DNA of 64,000 bases from Volvariella volvacea V23 (taxonomy: Eukaryota > Basidiomycota > Agaricomycetes > Agaricales > Pluteaceae), in assembly GCA_000349905.1 (NCBI GenBank), contig KB722737.1, forward strand, positions 643,327 to 707,326, in the 5' to 3' direction. The notes beneath the pieces are model-generated. The model was not told the DNA's origin. It ran no database searches and saw only the letters and a program-made list of their open reading frames with translations. Below are positions 47,343 to 60,002 of this stretch, in pieces (positions within the stretch are counted from its first letter, which is position 1; each line of letters starts with the position of its first letter). Position numbers and translations under genes: made by a program.

Positions 47343-48899
47343 TCAATATCTTGAAGTTGCATACGTGATGTATGGGGGCTCCGCACTGCTAGATCGGCTC
47401 CTTCCATGGCGGTGATGGCGGTGTTTGTGCTTTCTGTGAGACCCTGGAATTACGATCATTTGCGGCTGTGGTTGACCTGGACCGACGACGGTGGTCATTC
47501 CTGGACCTGGGGGGTAGGCTGATTGAGGATAAGCAACTGGTGCCCCCGCCGGTACAACCATGGGTACTGATGCTCCGTGGTGTCGATACTCATAACCTGG
47601 GCCACCAACTGAGCCATGGTAGGGCAAGGCACCAGGTGCACTGCCATACGGGGGATAGGCGTTGTATGAACCATAGGGCCCAACTCCTTGAGAGGAATAT
47701 GCGCTTGAAGCCGCTCCAGGGACGGGAATCGTAGAGGGTGGGTGACCAGGGTAGCTGACTTGGACTATAGCTGGTGGTTGCGTGCCGGAGTGGTGTGACC
47801 TGTGACGAGACCTCGAGCGGGAAGGATGGCGCGAACGGGCGCGAGACCTGGATCGATGACGGCGATCGCGATAGTCATCAGAGTAACTATCATAACCATC
47901 TGTGTCTTCATAAGATGACCAAGAGTTGCGACGTGACCGCGAAGACCTGTAGAACCTGTGATCATCTATTTCATCGCGATTCTGTCGAATAGGTACAAAA
48001 CATGCTGTCAGGATGATTATCGTTATCGAGGCACGTTATTGGGCATCTGACCTGATAGAAGATTGTGGAAGCGGTGAATGCTGCGGCTTCTGATGCCAAC
48101 GTGCGCGCGGTAGGGTTCGCAGCATGATGGGGCAAGTATTGAAGCAACCGTGTAGCTAAAACGGTGGAAAAAGATTAATGACTGCTTGCGCCTAGAAGTC
48201 AGAGGTGGAGCACCTTCAGCGACTGCGAGACCAATGAGGCCTTCTCGCTGTCGCTCCGTCTCTAACGGGTCGTACCTGTGGCTTCGTCTCCAGTTACGAT
48301 GAGCTTCATATGCAGCGGCATGGCCCACTTCAGAGGGCGTCATTTGGTTCAACTCCCCCTGATGACGAGCTCAACAGAGATGTTAGGCGAATAAGTATAA
48401 GACATACCAAGCCCCCATAAGCTCTACGGTGCCAGACCTTGGCCTCGTGGAGGCCGACACCAGGCCCTGTTGGGACGACACTCGTATAATCTCTTACTCT
48501 GGCCCATGCATGATCGAATAATGCCCTGTCGAGTTCGGGTGCGAAGAGAGAATCGTCACGAACATGAACACTAGGTGCTTTCACAACAGCCATAGGTGGA
48601 ATGCTCACGTATCGGAATAGGGGGATAGAGCACGGTCATAGTCCGAGCCATTCCCTTTATACCAAGAGGCATGTAATCAGTACCACACGCCTGGCTAGTG
48701 CATCATGGGACAGGGCAAGGGGGATCATATTCTTACATGAGGGAAGGGGCTGCAATGCTGGTGCTGGGGTCGGACCAAATCTATGCTGGAGGACCAATGG
48801 GATTGAGGAGATAACTCGGAGCGACGACAGAAAGGCAAATACCTGCTGAAAGTCCGCCGGCTGGCCGGAGTAGCTGGGCAATATGATGCGAAGACCCAT
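47343..48899 (-). CDS. His/Arg/Ser-rich protein with helical AYEAHR-type region
   Basis: Unnamed protein. The likely start at 48899 gives MGLRIILPSYSGQPADFQQ, then exons with HRFGPTPAPALQPLPS. The segment around 48400-48620 reads VVKAPSVHVRDDSLFAPELD and TGPGVGLHEAKVWHRRAYGG, but its join to the first exons is not resolved. Downstream joins are clear: GELNQMTPSEVGHAAAYEAH then RNWRRSHRYDPLETERQREG, ATRLLQYLPHHAANPTARTL, then a basic Arg/Ser region (SRSRARSRHPSRSRSRHRS) and a Tyr/Gly/Pro-rich tail with HRKHKHRHHRHGRSRSSS. The AAAYEAHRNW block faintly recalls the CipC/DUF3759 family; this is only a resemblance. It is divergent from COG5. Confidence 0.6.
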
Positions 48900-49207
48900 A
48901 TTATCTGCGAGCTAGTCAGGCTGCTCAGCACTCTGATATGGAATTGTCGTGTTCAAGGCCCCTCTTTATATGAGACCGGCTCTGTGCACCACCGGAAAGA
49001 GACAGACAATCCAGTGCACCGTCTAGCACACGCTTGGCCGGACTGTTCTTGCATGTTTGTTCGTGCCGTGCATTCATCATGGGGTCTATGTGAGGTGCAT
49101 GACGAACTACACCAAAGCAGGAGGCAGACAGTGGCAGTGCTCCATAACATATTACGTAACCAGCGTATATCGCGTACCGCTCTCGTCCAGCGCTTGTGGG
49201 CTGCCCG
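48900..49207. promoter_or_regulatory. divergent promoter, 48899(-) gene and COG5
   Basis: About 300 bases between the best start codons. A plus-strand frame is open through it (from 48984), which leaves the COG5 start uncertain. Confidence 0.35.
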
Positions 49208-52200
49208 ATGTCGTCGACTGGTCCGTTTATCTCCATGTCTCCTCAAGTGTAATCTTATTCCCTCTGCAGAATACGCTGTATTTGCGAGGCCTGACTTCGA
49301 TCCCAATGAATATGCAACGGCCATTCTCTCTGGCGAGAGCTACGAGCCCTCTGACGCGAACAATAAGGCAGTGACGAAGACAAGAAGAAGCTCAGCAGTG
49401 GAGCCCTTGGCAAAGGAGGACATCTCAGTTGCAATATCCAAGCTCAACACAGGGATAGACGACGTCACGCGAAAGATAAAGAGCCTGGTTGGTATTCTTC
49501 GAGTCCGCGTGGAGTACGAGAGTGCAGACTGAATATAGGTCTCTAAACACCATGAAGAACTGTTGCTGCAGGCCTCGAGTGCTCATGAGCTGTCTGGTTC
49601 TCTCACATCGGTTAAGGCTGGAATTGCAGACTTAGATGGGTCGTTGGACAAGTGAGTCATCCGTCTGCTCGTGCTCCATTCGCCTCAAGACTTCTCAGAT
49701 TGCGTACCAAGATTCGCGTACCTTACCAGAACCTCAGAGTCAATGTCTCCCGCTTCCAAAAGTTGCAGCAAGCATCGGACGTCCTGAGACGGACCTCGCG
49801 GTTTGTCGTCCTTGCAAGGAGATTACAGATCCAAATGGCAGAGATGGAAAGCGGTAGCGCTCCAGATGGCAAAGGGTCGACCGTCGACTCATCCTTGAAT
49901 ATCTCATCACTGGCTCAGGAAGGAGATGATAAAGAAAGGGCGATCGCAAAGGCAGCACTCAGCATCGCTGAACTCAGTGAGCACTCGCTACTCGTACATC
50001 CTATGGCTCGCTCATATCATCTGGAGGTGCATTGTTGGATGGCGTCCAGGACGGTGCAATTTCATCATCACCAGCGACCCCGACAGATCAGGCGGTCAAT
50101 TCGTCGCCAGAGATTTCCCTTAGGTCCATCAACGCTGTTGCAGCCCATCTGCAATTTGTAGAGGAATCGCGTACAAAGGTTACAACGGAGATGCAGAATA
50201 TGGTTAAGACCGGTTTAGCAACGCTTGTAAGTGCGTCCTCCATCATCTGCTTAGCGTATCTCATAGAACCAGAATCAAGCACTGCTCGCCTCGTCACTGC
50301 AAACCGCATACAATTTACGTCTGCTACCAGAGCTCGTACAGAGGCTTCTACAAGACTTGACCCAAGCAATAGAGGATCGCATCCGCAATTCATTTGATGT
50401 CTCCAAGATCTCCAAGGAGGTCCTGTCTAAAGGCAAGTAAACATAGGTCTAAACATATTCATCAAGTCTAATGCGTGCACCAGATCCGTCCGCAGCGTCT
50501 TCACAATCATCAACTATGTATAAATCACGCGTGAGAACGGAGCCTACGCCTCATAACGCGCCCCAGTACTCCGCTGCATTATGGACGAGGCTGGAGTCTT
50601 TGGTCGAGGATTTAGCGGATTGCTGTATTAAGGTGAATAAGAACGGGACGCGCTAATCTGAGCCACTTGATTGCAATTCAAACCCCTATGGACTTCCTTA
50701 CTTTATGGCTCGATTTTACCTTTTGCTGCGGAGTAGACACTGATGAGCACCCTAGGTCTATACGCTAGAGAAAGTACTCAAATTAAAGAAGGATGCCGTC
50801 AGCCAAGTTGTTTTTCTCGACGAAGCTATGAAGGCATGTCCTGTTGTCTTTCGCGTTAGCTTTTTCACTGATTGTCCGTTTCGCAGTTGCTCGAAGCAAA
50901 GCCAAGTACAACATTTTGGACATCGGTATCACAATCACTGGAACGAAATGCACGAGACGCGGCAAAAGGTCGTCATTGCCCATAATTCATGTCAAAGACT
51001 AATTCCTCCATCTTATAGGCTCCGGATTTCTGCAGTCGACACTAGGTTCTGGATATCCCAAGCTGTTAAGGTTATTTCAAGATTTTTTCGCCAAGATCGC
51101 AATGCACACCGACACATTGTATACAAACATAGCGCAGAGGTGAGTGTTGGATCCTACAAGCACTTGAACTATAGCGAAACGCATACTAGTCCAGAGACAA
51201 TTCTTATTTTACGAGCACTCTCGAATTTTGAGGCTTTGTACCTTTCGCGATCGTCAAATAAGCTTAACGAAGTAATTGGTCAAGCGCTGCAAGGAGGGGC
51301 AAGACAACCTCCAAGCACAATCGAAGCACTGAACGTTACACGAACTCTGGCTAACGAGCTAGACTCGGCCCGTTTTGATCCTCTCCTCGTCAAAGCGGTG
51401 GCAAAGAATGTGGCTCCGAGTCTGCAAATGCTTCTCTTACGGGTGGATACTCTGGTCCGTTTTCAGGCTTGATATTCTGGACAGGGTGTGATAGTTCGTT
51501 TTTCGTTCTAGGTCGTCCGGGATCGTTCGGCTGTCTCGCTGGTCGGTCCCACAGCTACGCCCTCGCAGGTGACAAATGCAAGTGTATCTGGCTTCCTTTA
51601 TCAATGCTGGGTTGGGTTACAACAACTCCAAGAAGAATATCCGGATGCCGTCATGGTGGCTTTGAAACGGGAAATCGATGTAAGCGTCTGGTGATGACCG
51701 TTCAACGAAGGAGCTCTCGTTTATGTATCAATCGTAGGATATCAGGACAGCATACGACAGGCTCATGGACCCTGTTATGACGGCTGTCCGACGCGAAATA
51801 GCTGCTATCATTGCAAAGCTCCATAGGATAAATTTGGAACGAGCAGTCGATCCGATGAGTGGTATGGGTGGGGCGAGCTTCTACATTAAGGACTTGGCCG
51901 ACAAATTGTCTTTCCTGAAGAATGAATTGCTTAGCCTGTACAGCCTTGGGGAAGCAAACCGAGTTTGGTAAGTGTGGAGACAGACAGTGGAGGATATTGG
52001 TGCTTACCGATGTATCCGTGCAGGATCCTTGACATCGTTAAGTTTACCATCAAAACTTTTGTGTTGCACGTGTCAATTGCGAAGCCACTAGGCGAAAGTG
52101 GCAAGCTACAGCTGACTAGCGATATGACTGAACTGGAATTTGCGCTCAATGCATTTATGGTGGATGGCAACCAGACTGGGAGGGGAGGAAGCATTGAAAG

Positions 52201-52604
52201 TCTAGGCCAAGATTACCGGCTATTGCGAGCCATGAGGTAGGCAGTACAAGTTGCCCGGACTTGAGGATTCCACATCTTACCTGAGATACAGGCCACTACT
52301 ATTCCTCGAGAATTCGCAACTGGCCTCGCCTACCCATACCGCAGGGCTTCCCCCGCTTGTCGTGTTGCACCACATCCTAGTGCGATCTCCTATACCCCTG
52401 CCACACAGTCTCCATGGTTGGCAAGAAGCAGAGTATGTCCGATGGGTCGAAGAGCACTCTGAAGAGGAAGCATGGACTTTGATCGATAGTGGTCTTGCGC
52501 ATTGGGAGAAGATGGCGGAGAGTGAGGGGAAGGACCCTCGGCTAGCGAGGGAGTATATAGATCTGGCAAAGACAGTACTCGAAAACACGCAGAAAGCTCT
52601 GTAG
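49208..52604 (+). CDS. COG5: conserved oligomeric Golgi complex subunit 5
   Basis: Subunit of lobe B of the COG tether, needed for retrograde traffic within the Golgi. About a dozen exons. The N-terminal block YAVFARPDFDPNEYATAIL is typical, then LAKEDISVAISKLNTGIDDV, ASSAHELSGSLTSVKAGIAD, TKIRVPYQNLRVNVSRFQKL and QQASDVLRRTSRFVVLARRL. Later blocks include SINAVAAHLQFVEESRTKV, LWTRLESLVEDLADCCIKV and YTLEKVLKLKKDAVSQVVFL across a splice, LRALSNFEALYLSRSSNKLN and DPVMTAVRREIAAIIAKLH. The C-terminus is AREYIDLAKTVLENTQKAL at 52604. The 5' end is unresolved: the ATG at 49208 (MSSTGPFISMSPQ) is attractive but sits in another frame, only 23 bases from the conserved exon at 49270; an upstream in-frame Met is the alternative. 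Confidence 0.85.
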
Positions 52605-52739
52605 TTGATGGGGAACGGAGATGTATTTGAATATGTCCGAAAATCCGAAATGTAGGAATGCCGTATATAGAAAGCGCCGAGTCAGGGATTCAGCTTTTCG
52701 CTGTCCTTATAACCTTTCTCCCTTGGTGAGCTCTGCGCC

Positions 52740-53954
52740 ATGGCTAGCAGAAATGCACTGCGATTGTTGAGCGCTCCTCGTTGGTGTGCCAACGCGCCAT
52801 CAATTTTGCGCTCGGCACCTGCAACTCGATTTACCCCAGCGTTCTCGACATCAGCACGCGTGCGGGATGCAAGTGACGAGAACATCAAGCCCCCTCAGCC
52901 ACCAAAACCCATCGATGATTCCACCTCTGCCTTGGACTACAAGAGCTCCCATCGGATGCGACCTCCCCCACTACCTGCCATGGACCTTCCCCGGTCCCGG
53001 AGTGCTGAAGAAGCTGTCACCAACATCCTTTACAACACCCCACCCCCAAGCCTCCAGCCTTACAAAAAGTAGGGTGTATGCATCAGATTATTGATGGAAT
53101 GCGGTGCTCTAACTCGTTGCGGCAATAGGCACATCCTCAACTGTCTTGTGCAGAACGAACCTGGTGTTCTTTCACGGGTTTCCGGTATTCTAGCAGGGAG
53201 AGGGTTCAATATTGATTCCTTGGTGGTGTGCAGAACAGAGATTCCTGACTTGAGTCGAATGTGTATCGTTCTCAGTGGCCAGGATGGCGTTGTTGAGCAG
53301 GCTCGTCGGCAGTTGGAAGATCTTGTGAGTATTTCATTGGCAATTTGTGTCCTCAAGTACTAATGCTCGACGCCAGGTTCCTGTCTGGGCCGTTTTGGAT
53401 TACACAGAAACACGGACGATTTCACGTGAACTATTGATGGTGAAGGTTTCTATATTGGGTCCCGAGTACCTCGATCAGCAGCTGGCAGGAGGTCCTTCTC
53501 TGGACCCACGCAAAGCGTCCAAGATACAACGCGAAGCTAATCTCGTTGAAAATGTTGAACGCAGCGCTCACGCCGAGCCGCAAGGAGATACCCAACCAAC
53601 GATCACTCCTTCAGAGGCGCTACGTCTTAAGCATCAATACCTACAATCTATTTCGACATTGGCAAGTCAATTTGGAGCAAAGATCGTTGATGTTAGTGAA
53701 CATAGTGTAATCGTCGAGCTCACGGCCAAAACTGCTCGAGTTGAGGCGTTCTTGGGCTTGCTCAAGCCTTTTGGCATTCTTGAGGCTGCGCGAACAGGTT
53801 CGGTCTTTCCTTTCTCTACTCGAATTGAAATTGACAATTCCCACGTGCAGGTGTTATGGCTATGCCTCGCACACCAATCACACGAACTGCAGAGGAAGAG
53901 GACGCCACCGACGAGGGAAGTGGTGTTGATGCAAGCTTACTCCCTCCTGGTTAA
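52740..53954 (+). CDS. ILV6: acetolactate synthase regulatory (small) subunit, mitochondrial
   Basis: Regulates acetohydroxyacid synthase, the first common step of valine, leucine and isoleucine synthesis, and confers valine feedback. Start at 52740; the first exon encodes a mitochondrial presequence (MASRNALRLLSAPRWCANAP, Arg/Ser-rich, few acidic residues) and a Pro-rich linker. After an intron, HILNCLVQNEPGVLSRVSGI then LAGRGFNIDSLVVCRTE is the ACT domain. Next are VPVWAVLDYTETRTISRELL and MVKVSILGPEYLDQQL, an insert typical of fungal Ilv6, and a second regulatory half (YLQSISTLASQFGAKIVDVS; EHSVIVELTAKTARVEAFLG; LLKPFGILEAARTG). The last exon gives VMAMPRTPITRTAEEEDATD and ends SLLPPG. Four exons. 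Confidence 0.96.
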
Positions 53955-54602
53955 AATTCATCTCTTGGGTTTGGGACTATCTGATGTCAAAATATCCAGA
54001 AAATGTACTCCGCAATGTCTGTCTTTACAATCCATTTCCAATCATGTTCCGCATCAGATGCCCACCTTCCCAAATAGGTGGCGGTTTCTCAGAAGCAACC
54101 ACGACGGGATCGAGGGGTCTTGGCCGCCATTGAGCGCCTTTGTACACCCCTGCCTCGATTGACCGAAAATTTTTGACGGAAGGCTCTAACCTTGTAGGCT
54201 AATGTCACAAACGCTTGGACGGAACATGTCAACCCTCACGACTACCTTCCTTTTGCGGTATGTGAATGCCATGCTGCCCACAAATCAAGTCACGTCCAAA
54301 CACTTTCTAATACATTTCATATATTAACTCGAGTGCTGTAAGCCGGATTACTAGACTTCCGGACTGCAGTGGGTTCTCGACTTGATTCTGTTGGGGGTGA
54401 CCCTGTTCGACGGTGAACATGGAAAGTGTTATTAAGTCCCTAGCACTCGTTGGTTTCATTTGCACTCCTCCCCTACCCATTTCCTCTCCTGAGCGTTCTG
54501 ACTGCCATGACCATTAAAAACTCAGAGAAAGGTCGGGATATTAGCAATACGGAGGAGAGCATTGGTGTAAGGTGCGGAACAATTTAGGCGCTTGGATCCG
54601 TT
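53955..54602 (+). promoter_or_regulatory. spacer between ILV6 and sugar transporter copy 2
   Basis: About 650 bases holding the ILV6 3' end and the transporter promoter. No coding frame was supported. Confidence 0.4.
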
Positions 54603-57080
54603 ATGAGTGTTCATGAACAACGATATAGAATAAAAAATCCTTTACGTGATATCCCCGAGAACGTGCTACGAGAACAAGTGCAAGAGTTTGCGCGAAGCGC
54701 AAAGCTTGGAGATAGTGTTAATGTGTTAACAAAGGGTGCTCTCGTAGCACAGAGACCTAAAGACTTCGAAAGCGTGGACGACCTCGACGAAGAGGACCGC
54801 AAGGCCTTGAGGGAGGAGATAGCAAGTGAGTTGAATGAGCACTTCGGTGGAAATAAGACCAACCACGTTCGCGCAGATACCTTAGGGCCAGCTCCTGCAC
54901 TAGCAAATCTAACCTTGCTGGGGTTTCTGGCCACTACGATTCAGTATGTCATTATATCAGTGTGTGCGTCGACATATAAACTTGGAATACGGCAGTGGTT
55001 GGGACCTTACATTGTCGAACGGAGCCGGCCTCGTTTTCCCGGGGGAGTTTGGTCTGAGCACTGAAGCAGGCAGTCCTTCTGCGTCCAAAAATGCGTGGAT
55101 CATTGGATTGATCATGTCTGCGTGAGTTTATCTACTTTTACTGATATTTAGGTTGGCCTCAACTACATGGTATAGACCATACATATCTTCTTGCCTGATA
55201 GGTTGCTGGCTCACAGACCCATTAAACAATGCTCTGGGCCGCAAGCGGACGGTTTTCGTTACGACTCTGATATGCGTATTGGCAAACATTGGCTCGGGGC
55301 TAACGCGCACATGGCCGCAACTCCTGGTAATTACTACCGAGAGAATTGGTGTTGACGATTCGATTAACGTATTTATAGGCATGCCGCCTACTTCTTGGGC
55401 TCGGACTAGGGCCTAAATCCGCCACGGTACCTGTGTACGTTGCTGAAAGTGCTTCAGCTTACAATCGCGGAAAAATCGTCCTAACGGCAGACGGAGTATG
55501 TGCTACAATTCGTTCTGAATGCCTTAATTTCGATGAACTCACTTCTACCACTTAGACACCATTTGGCATGTTCTTAGGCTTTGGAGCCAATCTAATATTT
55601 TATCACGTACCAAAAATAGCTTGGAGGCTGCAGATCGCCTCCCCTCTTATTCCATGCATCCCTGTTCTGCTGTTAATTCTTCGTTCTCCCGGTATGTTGT
55701 ATCTTTGCGATTTGTTCCCGTAACGCTAAGTTATCCAATATAATTCTCTCACTCCCAGAATCGCCCAGATGGCTCATGAAGAATGGGCAGTACCGCGACG
55801 CTTACGAATCGTTCAAGCTCATGCGCACTAACGAAGTTCAAGCCGCTCGTGATTTCTATTACGCCTACAGACACTGTCAATACGACACATCAACACATAA
55901 TCCACAATCAACCTTTCTCTCGCGCTTCAGGGATCTCTTCTTAGTACCCAGGACCCGTCGAGCGACCTTGGCAAGTTTTGTAGTGATGCTTGCGCAGCAG
56001 ATGTCAGGCATAAACCTGATAGGATTATATGCGTCTACATTTTTGTTGAGGTCTGGATATCCCATAAGACTAGTGCTTTCTCTTTCGATGCTTTTTGGGA
56101 TCATGTGCTTCATTTTTGGTGTTCCTGCACTTTTGGTGATCATAGTTTCTCCTTGGATTGGTTTTGACGCTATGCTGACTATGATGACAAGACGATGGAC
56201 CGCCTCGGAAAGCGAAATTGGTTCCTCTTCAGTCACTCCAACATGGTGTGGACACTCCTCCTAACGGGATTATGTTTCTGCATCCCAGGCAGCAGTAGTT
56301 CTCGAATACCACTCATCACTCTCTTTATATTCTTGTCTGCAGGTACGCATAAATTTTTAGTATGTACCGTTTACACAGATTGACGTTGCATAGTCGCCTA
56401 TTCTTTTGCTTCTGGTCCTCTATCATTCAATTATTGCTCAGAGATATTTCCTTCAAGACATAGAGATATGGGAATGTGAGTTTGACTCGAGGATGCGTGG
56501 CTTCGCGTCTAATTCAAACCAATCTTCAGGGCATGGGCAACCGCTACCCGCTTTTTATGGACTACGATATTCATGATCACGATGCCTAACTTTCTTAATG
56601 CTATTGGAATGCCCGGAGGTAGGCCCCGCGTGTGCTTGCAAAGTAATACACTAATGATCAAACTAATAGCTTTTTGCTTCTTTGCTGGAATGAATATTTT
56701 ATGTTTTACTCTAATACTCCTCCTAGTTCCCGGTAAAGCCTCCGTGTTGTGCAATTTCTCTGGATTGCTGATTCTTGATCATAGAGCCCAAGCAACGCAC
56801 CCTAGAGGTTAGTCGCGAGTCGAGCTTTGTGGATGTACGACTAATCTCTCCCACGCAGGAGCTAGACGACGTGTTTTCTGTGCCAACGCCAAAGCACATC
56901 AAGTACCAAGCCAATACCTTCTTCCCTTATGTTGTTCGTCGTTGGATCCTCCGACAGAGAGACATCAACCTCCCACCAATTTACCTGCCGGACAATGAGA
57001 TATCGCTGGCACTTACACACATAGATTTAGAAAAGAGCAGTAGTACTAGTACTACCCCTGCTATGGAGAAGAAAGCATAG
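54603..57080 (+). CDS. MFS sugar transporter, SP family (copy 2)
   Basis: Paralogue of the transporter at 38219-40636, in the opposite orientation. N-terminus MSVHEQRYRIKNPLRDIPEN, then REQVQEFARSAKLGDSVNVL and KGALVAQRPKDFESVDDLD. Helix 1 is GWDLTLSNGAGLVFPGEFGL, where copy 1 has GWDQTGSNGANL. Conserved motifs: YISSCLIGCWLTDPLNNALG, CRLLLGLGLGPKSATVPVYV, PESPRWLMKNGQ, VPRTRRATLASFVVMLAQQM with SGINLIGLYAST, and MDRLGKRNWFLFSHSN. The C-terminus is EPKQRTLE/ELDDVFSVPTPKH then FFPYVVRRWIL, plus a Ser/Thr-rich tail STSTTPAMEKKA. The exons between 56340 and 56640 are short and their limits less sure. About ten introns. Confidence 0.88.
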
Positions 57081-57221
57081 CAATAGCAATGTCACGTCTT
57101 TGTACCATGGATGCACGTGAGCCTGAGAGAGCGGCCCGGAAGGACCGCTTTCGACGCGATCGAGTTCCCGTGATTGAGACGCGCCTTCACCCCAACTTGA
57201 ACGGGGCACATCCAACCATCC

Positions 57222-59730
57222 ATGCCCCGAAATGTGCCCACCTCTTCATCTCTTTCGACATCGAGGATTCAACGTCTCCTTAGACCACTCAGGACACATT
57301 GCACGGCGTTTGTCAACTGCCTCGCCGCATATACGCAAACAACGAGTCGCGCTGCTGCCACAGGTCATGCGAAACCTGCCGAGGACAGCGCACCACTTCA
57401 AGTAATATTACCACCCAATACCATCGGAATCCGAACTCGTATTGACAAGGATCGTATTGGGACTTTAGAGCTGTCGCGGAAACTGTATGCCGTGAAAGAT
57501 TGCTTCAGGAATATTGTCGTGAATACCAGTGCTGGAAATCCAACAACCCCGGCCCAAGAGCCCAAATCACGCGTTATGTCACTGACATCGATGTGTGCTG
57601 TCATTGTTGGAGAGATTATTGAGGGCCAGTGTCGAGAGGAGGTGGACGAAGACGAGGATATTGAAGAGGTGGAGATACTAGCCGAGTTTTATGAGGCGAT
57701 CCCTCCTGAGTACAGAAGGTCCGTAAACTAAGCTCTCACAACCTGCGAGTATATTCTTATTACTTAATCTGAATCACAGACCCGCTGTACTTTCGCATGC
57801 TCTCGACATCATATTAAGCAGCGCACCCCATCATCCCACATTGCTCAGTGTACTGCTGGATGTTTGTCTTGCACACGCACTTCAGCGCCAATCGGACATC
57901 CTATTGACAACCTTGCTACGAGTTGCCATTCTTCCTCAACCTTTAACCCACAATCCGCATCCACCGTTGTGCCACCACGCCCATGCTACATTCCTTCTGG
58001 ATCTTCTGGAACGCTGGCGAACCGCAGGGCGTTTAGACCAGGAGTTTTATAATATCTTGATTCAAGTTCTCGAAGATGCTACATGTTTTTCGGTGTGGAC
58101 GGCATGTGCTCTAGAGCGGATTGTGGCCGCAATGTGCAAACTAGATTTCGTCTCGTTCTTGCGATTAATGTCGTGTCTCGCTCTACAGATCAAGAAAGCT
58201 TCCAAGTCAACGCGACAGCAGGAAGCCGGAGACAACTCCAATTCTTCCATTTGTCTTGTTGCAAGGCAACTACATAGGTGGCAGGGCCTTGCTTTTGGTC
58301 GTATTCTCTCCGATGTCGACTCGTCCATGCTTTTCATGGGAGATGTAGCCGCCACGATGGGGCTTTTCCTCTCTTCTGGCCTGTCTATACGCTTTCCTTC
58401 ATGCACTCCTGACGAACGCTATCCCTTGGAGGTTCAAGACCAATTACTCTCCTTAGCCACGCATTGGCTTTATCACTGCAGGACACAAGCCCCAGCCGAT
58501 CTAGTTTCCCACGTCATCTACCAACTCCAGTGTTCAACGCCCCGGCCTCTAACGTTCCGTGGATTACTGCGGCTGATAGCAGGGCACATGCGAATCCTTC
58601 TGCTGGGGGATGTAGATGAATTCCACGAACGGCTATCTCGTCACGCTGATCTGCTTTGCTCGATGGGCCTATTACATCTTGAGGCTTCACTGTGGGGTTG
58701 TAGCTTGCGGTGCACAGAATCCCCTGATAAGGAGCCCCTCTTCTCTGAATGGGCTGCTCAAGGCATAATAGGCAAATATCGGAGACGACTGATAGACCTG
58801 GTAGACGACGCGGAAAAACGTTGTTTTGGCCAAGCTTCTGGGTCGACTCCCCGTTTGGGTCATAACATTGATTTCGCTGGAGTGGAAACTGATGACGAAG
58901 GTGAGAGCATACGGTCGAAGTCAGCAGGTATTCAATGGCAATGGGAGGCCATGATCGGAGGTTGGGTGCAAGTACCGAAGGCCACACCTTCAATAAAACG
59001 ACCTAGGAAGGTCACCAGACAGAGACCAGCTGAAGGGGATAGTGGCGATGTGTTTGATGATGACAGTCTACTCAAGTATCGCCAGAGGCGGAAACAATCC
59101 CTGAGGACATCACCAGACAAAGGCGTTGGGTCGGCCCGGGTCCTTTGCATTGATAGCTCCCCTTGTGCTTCTCAGGAGAGGAATATCATGGCGAGCCCGG
59201 ATGAATTATATCTCGGCCCTTCAATTGCAAGCCGACTCTCCCTATACGGTCCTCAACACCGAACGCGACCAACTGCCAGACACTCAGAACCCATGCCCAG
59301 GACAAGCTTTGACACTGATATCTTCGCTTCACCTACCCCACTGCCAAGATCTGTGAAGTTATCGCCTTATCGTCGGCCTCGCTTGTCAAACTTCACAACA
59401 CTGTTATCAGACGCTATCCTCAGCCGAACAATATTGCATACCAAAAGAAGATTAGTGGATGACACACCAATATCTACACCACCCCGAAAGAGACCTAGAG
59501 TGGCTATGATATCACAGTCACGCGCTCGAAATTCACGTACAGAAATTATCAAAACGCCATTTGACCAATCCCCTTCGCCATTGGAATCTCCGGAACCTGA
59601 TGAATTTCAAGCTCAAGTTATTGATTTGGATATAGAGATACCGAGTTGTTATACACCTACACCTGTGAAGGGTTATTCTTCGGATGATCCTCTGGATCTA
59701 TTCATGGTTGATACAAGTCCTGTGAGCTAA
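57222..59730 (+). CDS. large hypothetical protein, helical with basic Ser/Pro tail
   Basis: Not recognised; about 815 residues, two exons joined over one intron that starts GTCCGT (about 57719-57780). An in-frame stop (TGA) just upstream fixes the start at 57222 (MPRNVPTSSSLSTSRIQRL). The N-terminal part has an acidic patch (EEVDEDEDIEEVEILAEFYE), then a long Leu-rich helical region (LLSVLLDVCLAHALQRQSDI; FVSFLRLMSCLALQIKKASK; FRGLLRLIAGHMRILLLGDV), which could form an armadillo/HEAT-like fold. The last 250 residues are disordered, with basic patches likely to act as nuclear signals (KRPRKVTRQRP; PPRKRPRV) and many Ser-Pro sites. A nuclear or chromosomal role is inferred from composition only. 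Confidence 0.75.
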
Positions 59731-60002
59731 GGGTCGACTCTATTCTGCTATCATGTTGGCATTGTTATTGAATCGGACAGCTGAGCTATCTCTTGGATTA
59801 GTCTTGTGTTACTATGTGCCTACAGCCTCTGATGCATTGCAATGTTTTGCTAGCCCTGCTATCAAACGTGTGAGAGTCTGGGCAGGACGAAATGTTAGAA
59901 GGAAAACGCGTGCACGCCGTACCATTCATCAATGGAAGCAAACAACGTAAACCGTGTGACAGACTTTCTCCAAGCCGCCTTTCTACCTTCTCTTTCCACG
60001 AC

